Shown here one piece after another: positions 33,475 to 44,405 of a stretch of DNA of 64,000 nt. How positions within the stretch are numbered: position 1 is the stretch's first letter; the number at the start of each line of letters is the position of its first letter. The notes beneath the pieces were generated by a model, which was not told where the DNA came from, made no database searches, and saw nothing but the letters and a program-made list of their open reading frames with translations. Location: contig NC_084482.1 of the NCBI RefSeq assembly GCF_030035675.1, positions 176,294,373 to 176,358,372 of the forward strand, in the 5' to 3' direction. This DNA comes from Rhineura floridana. Lineage: Eukaryota; Chordata; Lepidosauria; Squamata; Rhineuridae. The position numbers and the translations under genes are program-made.

Positions 33475-34392
33475 GAAGATGGCCCAGAAACAGAGCTGGT
33501 GCAGAGTTTTGGCTCTTTACCTCTTGGAGGACACAAGACTCAGAGATCACATTATACCACATCTGGCTCAGCTCCACTGGTTGTTGACGAGTTTCCAAGG
33601 GAAATTCAAATGGCTGGTGCATTCCTTAAAAGCCCTAAAGGGTCTCAACAGGGCCAGCACCAGAGGACAGCCAGGTTGGGCCCTGGCTGAGGGCCCCTGG
33701 GGCCCAGAGGGGCCCCTGGGGCCCAGAGGGGCCCCTGAAGGGCGTCTCCTTACAGTGGGTGGGTAGCTTTCCTGTTCCGTGATCCGTGGCAGTGTTGGCT
33801 CCCAACTCTGCCATGGATCACAGAGAGGGAGCTCCCAGGCACCACCTCTACAACCACATAGGCCCATGACGCCCGTCTGCATGCCTCACCTACCTCCTGT
33901 TGTGGTGAATGCTGGCTGCGCTGCACACGTATGCCTGCCATCAACCAAGATGGCGTCAGGGGCATCAGCCCCTTAGGGAAGCCTCACCCACCATCTTGGT
34001 TGATGGCAGGCACACGTGCGCAGTGCAGCCAGCATTCACTGCAATGGGAGAGGTAGGTGGCACATGTGGGCGTGCACTGTGGGCCAGGGGCAGGCTGGTG
34101 CCCAAAGACCCAGTCATGCCTAGCATCTAAGCCTTGTACACCTAAGGGAACACCTCTCCCTATATGTTCCTCCCACACAGTGGAGGCTGGCTCATTAGAG
34201 CAAATGGGGTGCTGCCCCACCAACCTCAGCCAGCCCCACCTCCTGTGTTCTTCCTTACAACTGGTCCAAGGGGTGGCACTGCCATCAACTGTCTCTTTCT
34301 TCATCTCAGTGTTGCTCCTTGTAGAACTCAGTTGCTGCCCTGGGCTCCTGCTGGGAGAGTGGGATATAAATCAAATAATAAATACATAAATA
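33475..34392 (+). mobile_element. L2-clade LINE 3' region with a GC-rich insertion
   Basis: At 33,550-33,640 a frame encodes HITPHLAQLHWLLTSFQGKF, matching the HITPVL-ELHWLP box of the L2 C-terminus at 49.1 kb. The expected 3' end appears at 34,335-34,392 (CTGCCCTGGGCTCCTGCTGG, GAGTGGGATATAAATCAAAT, AATAAATACATAAATA). Between them lies about 500 bp of GC-rich, partly palindromic DNA unrelated to L2 (see 33,650-34,130). Confidence 0.65.
33650..34130. repeat. GC-rich foldback sequence inside L2
   Basis: CATCAACCAAGATGGCG and ACCATCTTGGTTGATGGCAG are inverted, as are CACCTACCTCC...GAATGCTGGCTGCGCTGCAC and GCAGTGCAGCCAGCATTCAC...AGGTAGGTGG (arms about 33,888-33,955 and 33,985-34,060). CCCTGGGGCCCAGAGGGG is tandemly repeated at 33,688-33,735. 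Probably a non-autonomous DNA transposon; ends not settled. Confidence 0.55.
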
Positions 34393-34614
34393 AGAAAGGA
34401 TGGGAGATAAAACTGGAATTAGTTGGCTCTGCCTATATCTCCTGTTTAGGCTTCCTGTCTTCTGCCCTGTGAGTCCCAATGGCTACCAGCCACCACTGCT
34501 CCCACCCACTCAGATCTGCTGAAGAAGCCAGTCTCTGTGTGCCATTGTTCAGTCAGATAACGTTTGTGAGAGTGAGGAGCAGGTCCTTTTTGGTGATATG
34601 GAGCTCATTCTCAG

Positions 34615-34692
34615 GTGTAAGAACATACTAAGAGCCTGCTGGATCAGGCCAATGGCTCACCTAGTCCAGCATCCTGTTCTCACAGTGGCCAA
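34615..34692 (-). mobile_element. CR1 3' end, minus-strand half of an inverted pair
   Basis: GTAAGAACATACTAAGAGCC, TGCTGGATCAGGCCAATGGC and CTAGTCCAGCATCCTGTTCT. Confidence 0.75.
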
Positions 34693-34714
34693 TCAGATGA
34701 CTGGTTCCCAAGGA

Positions 34715-34838
34715 ATGAGTTGGAGGCAGTATGCTTCTGAATACCAGTTGCTGGAAACTGAGGAGGGGAGAATGCTCTTGTGCACAGGTCTAGGTGGGCC
34801 TGATCCGGCAGGCTTTTTGTATGTTCTTATGTTGTTCT
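34715..34838 (+). mobile_element. CR1 3' end, plus-strand half of an inverted pair
   Basis: GGCAGTATGCTTCTGAATAC, CAGTTGCTGGAAACTGAGGA and GGCCTGATCCGGCAGGCTTT. It faces away from the minus-strand piece only about 20 bp upstream. Confidence 0.75.
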
Positions 34839-34879
34839 TAAGGAAGACTTGCCTAGATAGATACCTCCTTTATTAGGGT

Positions 34880-35130
34880 GCTTCTGGACTGTTACTATTT
34901 TGGGTCCAATTCAGTCACAGACTTAGGTGACACAATTACAGTTGATTTGGAGGTTTTGCACAACAGGCCAGGTTCCCCAAAAGATCAGACTTTTTGCAAT
35001 AAGGAAAATGCACTGGAAAGAAGGGGACAACTATTACTTTGATGCAACATTATCTAACCTCCCCACAAACAAATCAGAATGAATTGATTCAATAGACAAT
35101 CTTGTCTAATCTTTCTGCAGGCAAACTCTT
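34880..35130 (+). repeat. Unclassified interspersed repeat, family Z, copy 2
   Basis: AGGGTGCTTCTGGACTGTTA, GGACAACTATTACTTTGATG and TATCTAACCTCCCCACAAAC, in the same order as copy 1 at 16.63 kb. Confidence 0.5.
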
Positions 35131-35744
35131 AGTTGCTGCCAGGTGAACCTTTTTAGCAGAAGGCCTTAACTGTATATATATGTATGTGGGCGGCTGTGAA
35201 CAGCTGCATTTACTGTGATTTATATTGTGTTTTGTTGTTGGGTTTAATGCATGTTAAAAACTGAAATGTATTTTTAAATGTTTTCTGTAAGAACTGAAAT
35301 GTAAGAACTTGTGCCTGAGCTTGCTTTCCCCTCCTTCCTCTGGTTCCTTTTGTGTGTGTGTGCCATATCTTTTCTTGATTGTAAGCCTGAGGGCAGGGAC
35401 TAACTTAATCATTGTTTTCCTAAGCCTTTGAGAGGCTGTGGGCTCACTAGTCACCTATAGCAAAGTGTTTCCACTGGCCACACCTGGAGCTCACTGGGTT
35501 GATCTGCCAATCAGCTGCAAAATCCGACTGAAGTTGAATTAAAAATAAAACCCATTTGAGCTGTTCCGACCAGGTTATAGAGTAAAAAGGAGGAGAGTTT
35601 GACTATCATCGTTTGCCCCATTTTCAGAAAAGAGAGGTGGAGATGCAATGGAAGTGGCACAACAGTAAGTGCGTCTCTACCCAGAGCCTTGTTGGCTAAA
35701 GGACAGAGTATCAGTACCCCAAACAAATTAGTAATAAATACATT
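35131..35744. other. Sequence without recognised gene or repeat
   Basis: Short (TG)n at 35,352-35,362. Overlapping 60-71-codon frames on both strands lack domains. Confidence 0.4.
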
Positions 35745-36660
35745 TATTTCTACAACAACCTATCTCACATCTACAGGGTAAATCAGGTCCTCAGAGCAGC
35801 TCACAAACTGGATATTCAAACGTAAAACAATACAGCAGCACTCAATAAAAAAATCAAACCAATCGAAAGAGCAACACAACAGCAACAGAAAAAAACACAC
35901 CTCCAGCACCCCAACAACAGAACATAAGCAAAATCCAGGAACATCACCAGAAACTCAAACACTGTGGGGTTGACCCACTGCCTGAACAACAAAAGCCTTT
36001 TTCACATATTGTATTACTCATGTGAAGGGGCAGCAGAGATACCAAGAGGCTGCCAGGTTGTGCATTTAGCCCTGCCTCCAAGGCATATGACTCCTCCCAC
36101 TCTCACTTCTTCGGGACTGACACTCTGTAATGGGCCTCCCAGGAGAGAGCATTCCATCAAGAATCCCATTACTTTATGGGCGGGGCTAAATGCGCAGGAC
36201 CCCACAGCCGCTTTGTATCCATGTTGCCCCTTCATATGTGTAACCCACAGAATGGAGTAAAGTGAAGCAGATTGCCAGGCCTCCAGCAATCTGGGGGCTG
36301 CTACAAGGAAGATCTATTCCCTCAGCCCTGTCTTCTACATCTCCCAGAGCGGTGGGACATGGAACAGATTCTCTCCTCATGGCAGTAACTTATGGGTAAA
36401 TTCGTGAGAGAGGAGAGAGTCTTTCAGATATCCAGGTCCCAAACCAGTTAGAGCTTTGTAGGTGACATAATCAGCACCTAGAACTGAGCCTGGGAGCAGA
36501 TTGGGAGCCAATGCAATTAATGAAATAAGATTGAACTCTCATCCACAACTTGTCACTGCTGCCTGTTATTGTATTTTGTGGTTTAAATTATTATTGTTAT
36601 TTATGCTGTACACTGCTTTAGGTACTTTTAGCAGAAAAATACTTAATAGGTGCATTTCAT
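35745..36660 (-). repeat. Unclassified repeat block with an internal foldback
   Basis: An A-rich left end (AACACAACAGCAACAGAAAA) and, from 36,440, AGTTAGAGCTTTGTAGGTGA and GGGAGCAGATTGGGAGCCAA look like parts of one dispersed repeat, but the family is not identified. The foldback at 36,010-36,245 appears inserted in it. Confidence 0.35.
36010..36245. mobile_element. Foldback MITE (TGAAGGGGCARCA ends)
   Basis: CATGTGAAGGGGCAGCAGAG at the left and TCCATGTTGCCCCTTCATATG at the right are inverted. The match continues inward through TGCATTTAGCCCTGCCT and GGCGGGGCTAAATGCGC. Arms are about 70 bp and the element is non-coding. The TSD is unclear. Confidence 0.65.
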
Positions 36661-37124
36661 AGAAAACCATAAACAAGAAAGACAAGTCTATGGTTTAAGG
36701 ATCTTATAATCTCAATCTTGACAGTGGAGGAGACCATAAAGGGAAAGTGAGGCCAAGAATAATAGGGGGTGAATATGAGCATATACAGTTAACATCTATT
36801 TAAGTTTTGCAATGTTCTAGGCAACACCACCATACAAATGCAACAGCTGTCAGATAGATCCATTAATGTTGGTATATGTCCAGCTTAGAGTAACCATGTG
36901 GAAGCCAGGATATGATGCAAATGGGTAATAAGGGTGAGGAAGCTTTGGTCCTTTATCTGAATCATCGCACCTGGACATCCCAATTATGTCTCTTACAAGC
37001 AAAGAAGAAAACAGTTTTGATAGGCACAAATGGGGTGGGATGCGCATTGTAACCGAGGAGCCTCTTTTGATTATAGTTAGACTTAAAATGTGTAATTGAA
37101 TTATTTGGGGGGAAGTACATTTTA

Positions 37125-37410
37125 AACCTTTTGAATTCTGCCCCTCCGCTCTTAATTAATCAGCCATTGCCAACCCTGGCAGATTATTATGCTGTTCATT
37201 AGCATTCAGTGAGATTACAGGAGTTAGGTTTCTGAATGAAATGGAATACCAAAGAGAAGGAATGCTTTTTAAAATCTCTTTTGTTTAATTGTTGATTAAT
37301 TGGCAATTGTTTAATAATTATTGTTTGCTTATAATCTGCATTGTCTCATTTAGCAAAGAGAAACGTAAAAAAGCAATGATGAGTATTGTGACAATTTTAA
37401 CCTTCAAGAA
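37125..37410. other. AT-rich repeat-free stretch, possible enhancer-like element
   Basis: Dense TAAT-type homeodomain core motifs (CTTAATTAATCAGCC, TTCATTAGCATTCAG, GTTGATTAATTGGCAATTG, TTTAATAATTATTG) with no repeat family match and no coding frame. Such composition is common in conserved non-coding elements of vertebrate developmental loci, but conservation is not visible here. Confidence 0.28.
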
Positions 37411-37425
37411 ATGCACTTCTTCTAA

Positions 37426-37492
37426 ATAATAATAATAAATAATAATAACAATAATAAATAACTACAATTCATCTAAATAATAATATAATAAT
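37426..37492 (+). repeat. Low-complexity (AAT)n-rich tract
   Basis: Interrupted AATAAT/AATAAC/AATAAA units. Confidence 0.9.
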
Positions 37493-37929
37493 GACCAAGA
37501 TACTTTACGTAGCCCTTTTCACTATCTTGAGTATAATTTTGGGATGCGTAAACCACATAGATTCTGAGCATGTGCAGAGTTCCTTCTCTTTACCACTGAA
37601 TAATCACAGCCTGCATTCAAACATCTAGGTTTAATGGTAATGTCTTCTAGGTCCCAGCTCCATTGAGCTCCATTACTTCTCAGTTTAGAACATTTTAAAA
37701 TAGTTAACACACTCTTTTCACGCTCATTTGTTCCTAGGAATATCTGTTGTGATGGGATAAAGTGCGCGGAGGAAGGACAATGGAGAGCAAACATGTGAGG
37801 GTGTGTGGTGTAACTATCATGCAGGAGCCCTAGACTTCTGAATTTGTCACTGCACCACTGTTGATCAGACTTAGTTTATATATTTGCATACTCCTCATGT
37901 TTGGCTGGACCCTTTATGCACTATACTTG

Positions 37930-38050
37930 GAATAGGGGAAGCTGTTGCCCTCCAGATGTTCTTGGACTCCAATTCCCACCAACCCCAGCCAGCATGGTCA
38001 GGAGGAGCGGCATTCCAACATCTGGAGGAGCACAAGTTCCATCATCTCAT
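37930..38050. repeat. Foldback MITE (CTACAACTCCCAT family), diverged
   Basis: GGAAGCTGTTGCCCTCCAGA and GGACTCCAATTCCCACC against CATTCCAACATCTGGAGGAG and CACAAGTTCC. Confidence 0.65.
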
Positions 38051-38289
38051 CCCTGCCATATGCACATACACAGTATAGTTATACTGCCTCCAATCTTGAC
38101 CAATACAACCTTTGTTTATAAATAGCTGGGATTCTGAATAGAATGGAAATCATTTTGGGCAGGGTGGCCACATTTTTCTCCACCTATACAAAAATGAATG
38201 GTCCAGATTGGTGCTTGATGTTGACTCTGGAGCTGTTTCTGACACCTGACTCCTTGGCCTGCTTTCTGATTTGGTCCTCCACAAACCTG

Positions 38290-38500
38290 AGTGTGATGTC
38301 TCTATAATATGGCAATAATTTTAGGGAAATGAAATTTAAAGCAGCCCAGGAAGTAAAACAGGCCCTCCGTTAATTTTAGATCCACTTGATAAAATTCCAC
38401 TAAACTGGGGGCCCTTCCAAGTGAGAAATGTATTTCAAGAGGATTCATTGGCAAAGGCTCCAGTTGCCAGCTGTTGTAAATATACAAACAGCCTGGTGTC
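38290..38500. other. Repeat-free stretch, possible conserved non-coding element
   Basis: Includes GGCAATAATTTTAGGGAAAT, GTTAATTTTAGATCCACTTG and GCCAGCTGTTGTAAATATAC. No coding frame with support and no repeat match. A candidate only. Confidence 0.2.
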
Positions 38501-39104
38501 TACTGATGCTATGTCTTAGCTGTGGCAGTCATAGTGTTCATCCAGTGATCCATTTCTCCGCGAATCATGACCTTTGTAAAACCTGTGCACCGTAAGCCTA
38601 CATTTACACACATATTCCAGTGGAGAACATGATTATGAAGATTCATACTCTCAATGTCAGCACACTGTTGCTAAAAGTTGTAGCATATGACAATGCAAGA
38701 GATGCACTTAAGAATAATTTGACAGCTGTATAGATAGTATTGACATAGCGTCTGGGCTTTGAGATCAAGAATGCTGAATTATCTAATATTGTACCATTAC
38801 TTCATGTCTCATGTACCCTGTGGTTAGAATAGTCTGCAACCCCTTTTTAAACCCAAAGTCTACATGATCGTCAGTGACAGAAGATCAACAATGAACAGCA
38901 GCAACAGTCTGCCTTCTTTTAAGTTTGAGTACCCCAAGGCTTGATTTATGCATGAGTTTGCAATGGGTCAGAGAAAGGTGTGCCAATTCGAATGCGATAG
39001 CATCCTGGGCTAATCGCTGCTGTGTTGCATATGAGCTATGCCATGAAGTAGCACCATGCTACAAGTTACTTACACCCTAGGAATAAGCCAGCATGGTGTA
39101 TATC
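38501..39104. other. Sequence without recognised gene or repeat
   Basis: I see no exon, repeat or structured element. Confidence 0.4.
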
Positions 39105-39166
39105 ATGCTGCCCTGAGCTCCTTTGGCAGGAAGGGTGGCATATACGTTGAATAAATAAATAAACAT
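39105..39166 (+). repeat. L2-type 3' tail
   Basis: CTGCCCTGAGCTCCTTTGGC, AGGAAGGGTGGCATATACGT and a (TAAA)n end at 39,150-39,163. Confidence 0.75.
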
Positions 39167-39174
39167 TACATAAT

Positions 39175-39954
39175 GGGTGGGGAACCTTTCTCAGCATGAG
39201 GCCATATATCCTTATAGGATATATCCTTATAGGCAACATTCCAGGGGCTGCATGACAGAGGTGGGTGGAGCCAGAGCCAAAAGGGGGTGGGGCTAGAGGC
39301 AAAAGTGGGCAGAGCAACAGATGTCACAGTAGATAACCTTGGTGGTGGTGTTGCCACCAGTGGCTGCTCAGTTGGTGCTGACCCGACAAGGCCTTTTCAC
39401 CGGTGGCTCCCTGGTTGTGAAACGCTCTCCTACATTAATGACTTTCAGGAAGAAGTTGAAAACATTCTGCTTTACCCAGGCATTTGATGGCTGAAGGAGT
39501 CTGTTCCTGGCAACCGGAATATCAAACTGTACAGAAGAATATCTTTATCTGCAACAGTTTTTTGGAATGTTTTAACTGTAACTTTCTTTAGAATTGTTTT
39601 TAGAATGCTTGTTGTTGTTTCGTTTCCCACCCTGGGTTCCTTCAGAAGGATGGGATATAAATTTAATACATAATAATAAATAATAAAACAGGCTACACTC
39701 CTGATATGCAAAAGTTGGAGGTTTTCTCCCTGCCCCCACACACTCTCACACAACTTCTCCATCCAAGTAAGTTAAAAGGCATTAACAGAGCACAAGGGCA
39801 CATTCCACGCTGGCACTTGAGGAGGGTGCTGAGCAGGGCCAGTGAGGGACATGGACTGGGGACAGGAGTGGCCTGTGGAGAGTCCAGAAGGTGAATAGAG
39901 AGACCTGACAGGAGCACATTTGCTGGCTGGGCCTGAGGTTCCGCACTCCCCTTC
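39175..39954. mobile_element. hAT-like element carrying a nested L2 fragment
   Basis: Left part GGGTGGGGAACCTTTCTCAG...GGGCTGCATGACAGAGGTGG matches the left part of the MITE at 56,734. The right part AGGCATTAACAGAGCACAAG...GGCCTGAGGTTCCGCACTCC matches its right part. Flanks TACATAAT (39167-39174) and TACATGAT (39955-39962) make an 8-bp TSD with one difference. The middle is occupied by an L2 3' end. Confidence 0.65.
39340..39678 (+). mobile_element. L2-clade LINE 3' end nested in the hAT-like element
   Basis: AAGGCCTTTTCACCGGTGGC, TTGAAAACATTCTGCTTTAC, GAGTCTGTTCCTGGCAACCG and the CACCCTGGGTTCC...GGGATATAAATTTAATAC end with an (AAT)n tail. Close in subfamily to the copy at 19.7 kb. Confidence 0.75.
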
Positions 39955-40348
39955 TACATGATAACTGTGTGCCTAAAAGGTTTTCAGGATGATCCGTGCA
40001 GAAGCAGCACTCAGTCCTGCCCCACTGTGCCCTTCTCATTGATTTCCCACACAACAGCTTTGGGAGTTGTGACAATGCCACCTGTATTTAGCAGCTATCT
40101 GTAGTGTAGCAGAATCGACCCATCCTTCTGTGTTGATCTGTCATTGGCAAGGCTAACTAACCACCACAGGTCATGGCAGCATGCTAGTGTGATAGCTGTA
40201 GCCCTATTTATGCATTCAGCCAAATGAATGAAGGCACAAAATGTCTAGGGAGGTATGCACTGTGGCCCCATCCCCAATGTCCTTGCAGGTGCTGGCCCTG
40301 CACCCTCCACTTTTGACCTTTGTGTTTTTAGTGCAAACATCTGAAGGG

Positions 40349-40447
40349 AGATTCTAAGCATGTTCAGCTGAAGGTGCTTACAACCCTCCCCATGATGAAT
40401 CCTGTACTCTCAGGGTTCCTGATTGTAGCTGAACATGCTTAGAATCT
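40349..40447. repeat. Foldback with perfect 21-bp arms
   Basis: GATTCTAAGCATGTTCAGC (arm 40349-40369) and its exact reverse complement GCTGAACATGCTTAGAATC (arm 40427-40447). Weaker symmetry extends outward (GTGCAAACATC and GATGTT-type pieces; GACCTTTGTG on both sides). Probably the core of an older palindromic MITE. Confidence 0.7.
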
Positions 40448-41111
40448 AATGCACTTACAATCTTTCTCTAGACCTTTGTGCATTGGGATCACTGAATGTG
40501 GCACACTGGGGGGCTAGGATAGTATACACACTCTCACACACTCTCCACACAGTTTGTGCCCTCATGTTTGGCAGCTGAATGCCTGAGCTGGACGCCCAGT
40601 ACTTTGTCTGCACAAACCTTGTCTCACACAGAGTTTTTGTTGAGGTTGGTTATGTGGAAGAAGTCATCAGGTCTTCTGAAATTAATAGCAGTAACGACCC
40701 ACGCTTAGCCCTGGGGTGCACATTTTTAGCTTTTGGGGATTCTGAAACAGTCAGTCCTCAACTGATATTTTTTCTTCTTTCACAAATGAAATCAAACCTG
40801 GTTAGCTAGATATTGCTGAAAACTTCCCCAAATGTCTTTTTTGAATTGTCCCATCTGACTTATGCAAAGAAACCCATCTGAGCTATATAACATATTTTCC
40901 ATACAGTTGTTGGTAACGGAAACTGACACTAGCTCCCATGTTTTGACATAGGATTTTATTTTGAAATAAAATTTAAAATACAGGCAACAAAGATACCAGT
41001 CCAACAAAATCATTGCTTAAACTTTAAGCTTTAAAGAAAAAATGAAACTCACTGATTACAGTCCTGCGTCTATCATGAATGAACGTGCATACACATGTAT
41101 AATTTTTTTCA
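40448..41111. other. Sequence without recognised gene or repeat
   Basis: (AC/TC)-rich patch at 40,528-40,548. The open frame 40579-40809 shows no domain. Confidence 0.4.
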
Positions 41112-41204
41112 GACTATGATTTGAGTATGTAACTTGCACATTAAAATTCTGTCAACAGTAAATGAGCTTCTCCTTAGAACGTTTTACTCTAACTACTGAG
41201 AGAG

Positions 41205-41753
41205 CAGAGCCTGGAAGATTACTTTTAAAAAGTAATAAATTACAGTTACAGTTACATGGCCAAAAAAAGTAGTAATTACCGTTACAATTGCAATTGCTCT
41301 GAAAGTAACTGATTACTTTACTTTTCCTTCAAAGTAATCACTACAATTACATTTCAGTTACTTAGAAAAAAACGCCTACAAGGTGCTGGCCTTGGCTGCT
41401 GCACATCTAAGTAGCCTAAAACAACATTAAAAATAAATACATCCAGAGGTAGTAGAATAATTATTTTTATTCATAAGATAGCAATGGTGGTCTCCCCACT
41501 GGTAAGGGGGGGGAGGCTGAGGCCACTACTCAGATCTTTGCACGTCAAGCCAAGTGCAACCCCCCCCACTCAGCCAGCCAGCATAATCTCTCTCACTTAA
41601 CCACCTCCCAGACCCTGCCCTGCCACCAACTAAGGGACACTCACTCAAGCAAACATTTTCCCCTGAGATGCAAAAAAGTTAAAATACTGCAAATGCAGCA
41701 CAGTAGCCAGAGAGGGTGGTGGAGGCCAGTTTGTGTGCCAAGTGCAAACACAG

Positions 41754-41806
<53 letters not shown>

Positions 41807-42296
41807 ACTCACTCACTCACTCACAGTCACACATGCACACACACACATACACACATCATCTTTCACCTCCACAGTTCTTTATCTCCATTCTGCTGCTGCC
41901 TCCTTCTCCTCCTTTATCCATGTTCTTGACCTCCAGATCCTTTCCCCCTCCACTCCATTCTTCATCACCACTATCCATTTTTTAAAATCATTGTTTTTTC
42001 CACTCCACCCCATCTCACTCTGTGCCTCCTCCCTCGTCGCCTCCTACCCATCCACAGAGCATGAGGAAAGAGTGACACTGCACAGAAGTCCAGTTTGAGG
42101 CACATGATTTTCATCCACAAATCAGAGGAGCAGAAGACTTCCCCTGCTCCCCCCCAAGTAATGCCCAAAAGTAATTCTGGAAACGTTACAATTACTTCAC
42201 AAAAGTAGTAAAATTACTCCTAGTTCTATTACAATTAAAATGTAAAGGAATTACCCACTCGTTACTCAAAAATGTAATGAATTACAAGTAATTCTG
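41205..42296. mobile_element. 1,092-bp non-autonomous hAT-like element with exact 8-bp TSD
   Basis: Begins CAGAGCCTGGAAGATTACTT and ends AATGAATTACAAGTAATTCTG. Both ends are rich in ATTAC/GTAAT and start with CAGA when read inward. The 8-mer TGAGAGAG lies exactly on both sides (41197-41204, 42297-42304). An 8-bp TSD with CA-type ends points to hAT. The interior holds a (TC)n tract (41,755-41,805) and no transposase-like frame; the 121-codon frame there only translates simple repeat. Confidence 0.8.
41755..41823 (+). repeat. (TC)n/(ACTC)n microsatellite
   Basis: About 24 TC units with one TTT interruption, then ACTC units. Confidence 0.95.
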
Positions 42297-42845
42297 TGAG
42301 AGAGTTTGGATATGTAAGTTACATAGTCAAATCATAGTTAGAAAATACAGTATATATTCTTCAGTACGTGACTGGAATATGATCAGAAGCTTGAAGGAGT
42401 TCCGCATAGGAGATAAACAGAAACCAAGACACCTGGGATTCCTTGCTGGTTGCACTTGCTGAATAGATTTGTACATAATCATGGTCTCAAATTTTATCAG
42501 TCCACTGCTGTTAGAAAGTTGCTTGGGAGATTTCTAATTAGATGTTATATACTGTACAACCACTGCTATATAGTTAAGAAGTATATGCTTCAGAAGATGT
42601 TTATGCAGGGTCATCAGATTCAAAATAATGAAGCAGCATAGATTTAGGAGTTACTTTTCTGTGCCCTCCACCTCTGAAACTCTTTCTCCCTCCCCCCAGA
42701 AATCTGTTTGAATCTTTCTCTGCTTATGTTTAGAAGGACAGTTAAAAATTAAAAAAAACAAACCAGCTTTTGAGCTCTCCTAGATATTTGGACTGCTGTG
42801 AATCTTTTTCTTTGCTGTTGCTTGTTTCTATTGTTTCAGTTTTTA

Positions 42846-42966
42846 GTTCTGATCTCTGTAGGGCAGCCCCACCCAACCTGGTGTCTTCCAGATATTTTTG
42901 ACTGGCTTGCGTTTTGATGGGAATTGTAGTCCAGAACACCTGAAGGGTACCATTTTGGGGAAGACT
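42846..42966. repeat. Foldback MITE (CTACAACTCCCAT family), diverged
   Basis: CAGCCCCACCCAACCTGGTG and CTTCCAGATATTTTTGACTG against GGGAATTGTAGTCCAGAACA and GAAGGGTACCATTTTGGGG. Confidence 0.65.
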
Positions 42967-43369
42967 CCCTTATGGCCTATTATGAACTGTACATCCTTGC
43001 AAAGGTTTAGTAAAGAGCTCCACATTTAAAAACAATAGCTTTTTCATAGATCCTCAGTCTGCTCCATCCTCCGTGTACAGAAGGGGAAGCTGGGCTATAC
43101 CATTGCACTGCACTGCCCCTCTCAGACATCATGCTCCCTGCTTGCATGTGGGTGCTCTACTCAGTTCCTGAGTTTCTGATCACATTGGCATCTATACATA
43201 ATCAACTGCTTATGCGCGGCTTCCCCATCATAGATGTCCGTGTGGAATGTTCAGACATTGAGGGGGTGGGAGCATGATGTCTGGAGGGCACAATGGTCTC
43301 CCACCGCTTCCCCTTCTATGCATAGGGATGGAGCAAAGTTGTTTTGTTTTGTAGGACCAGAACCAATGG

Positions 43370-43605
43370 GTAGAAACTATAGGGAAGTAGAGTCCATTTA
43401 AGCATTAGGAGAAATTCCCTAATGGTAAGAGCTGTTGGACAGTAGAACAGACTACCTGAGAAGATGGGCTCCCTTCGCTGGAGGTATTTAAACAGAAGTT
43501 GGATGGCCAACAACTGTTAGTGATGCTGTAGCAGCATTGTTCATTTATCAGTGGGCTGGACTAGATGACTTCCATGGTCCCTTCCAATTCTATGATTCTG
43601 TGCAT
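43370..43605 (+). mobile_element. CR1 LINE 3' end (second CR1 type)
   Basis: GAGAAATTCCCTAATGGTAA, GAGCTGTTGGACAGTAGAAC, GAGGTATTTAAACAGAAGTT, GGGCTGGACTAGATGACTTC and CCTTCCAATTCTATGATTCT. It ends in the ATTCTATGATTCTG octamer-like CR1 terminus, unlike the CTTCTTATGTTCTTA type elsewhere, so a different CR1 subfamily. Confidence 0.85.
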
Positions 43606-44405
43606 GAAAGCCTTTCATGTGTGTGACATGTGAAAAAAAACTATTATGGACTTCCGGGAAGGGTGACTTAGCCTGTGCCTGCTTTTGAGACGGGCTCCTG
43701 CCTCAAAAGAAGCTTATTCAGATATATCAGTCAGTTTTTTCTTTTTTTTTTGACTGATTAAACTTCTCCCGGGTAGGGAGAAACGAAGAGATTAACCTCA
43801 AAGCCTATTTTTGTTGGGACGACCAGATCTCATTAATTTATGGGACGAGGTCCAGCCGACGAAGGTGGGACGGATTTTCAACAGCAAGCTCTATCTGTTA
43901 AAGCGAACGTTCATCTTATCTTCTAAGAGAGAACGCACTAACAGGCAAGCACCCTTCTTTCTATATTTTTCTTTTACTTGACTTAAATTGTTGCTGTTTA
44001 AAAGAGATTTGCCAGATTGATCGGTTTTTGACATCTCACTGGGGAGCCGTAACTTCTCTCTGCTACGCACTAATTAATAGCTTATCTCTGTTTTTGTTGC
44101 AAAAAGCTGTCCTGGATTTGCATTCTAAAGATACACACAGAAGAGGGATTTCTATTCCAGATTTTTATTTTGAAAAATATTATACTGTTTTGAGACTACT
44201 CTCTTTTTGGTCTATTTTATTTTGACGAATCTGTTTCTTGACGATTGCCATTAATTGCTTCGATCCTGGGAACTGCATTTTGTTTACTTAACTATTGGAG
44301 AGATAAGGCTGTCTGCTCTGTTTATACTGTGATGTCACCAAGTTTGGAGTATTAACCCAATTGTTGCTGAAATAAGAAGTGGTTTTCCTATATTTTTCTT
44401 TTAAA

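Larger units (their letters stand above)
41112..42340. repeat. Inverted flanks around the hAT-like element
   Basis: ACTATGATTTGAGTATGTAA (from 41,113) on the left and TTACATAGTCAAATCATAGT (from about 42,320) on the right are reverse complements with one mismatch. Removing the inserted 1,092-bp element leaves a foldback of about 140 bp, so the larger element appears to have landed inside an older palindromic repeat. Confidence 0.6.

Noticed and set aside
41693-42098. Three overlapping plus-strand frames rich in Leu-Ser and His-Thr
   Set aside because: They translate the (TC)n and (AC)n simple repeats inside the hAT-like element.
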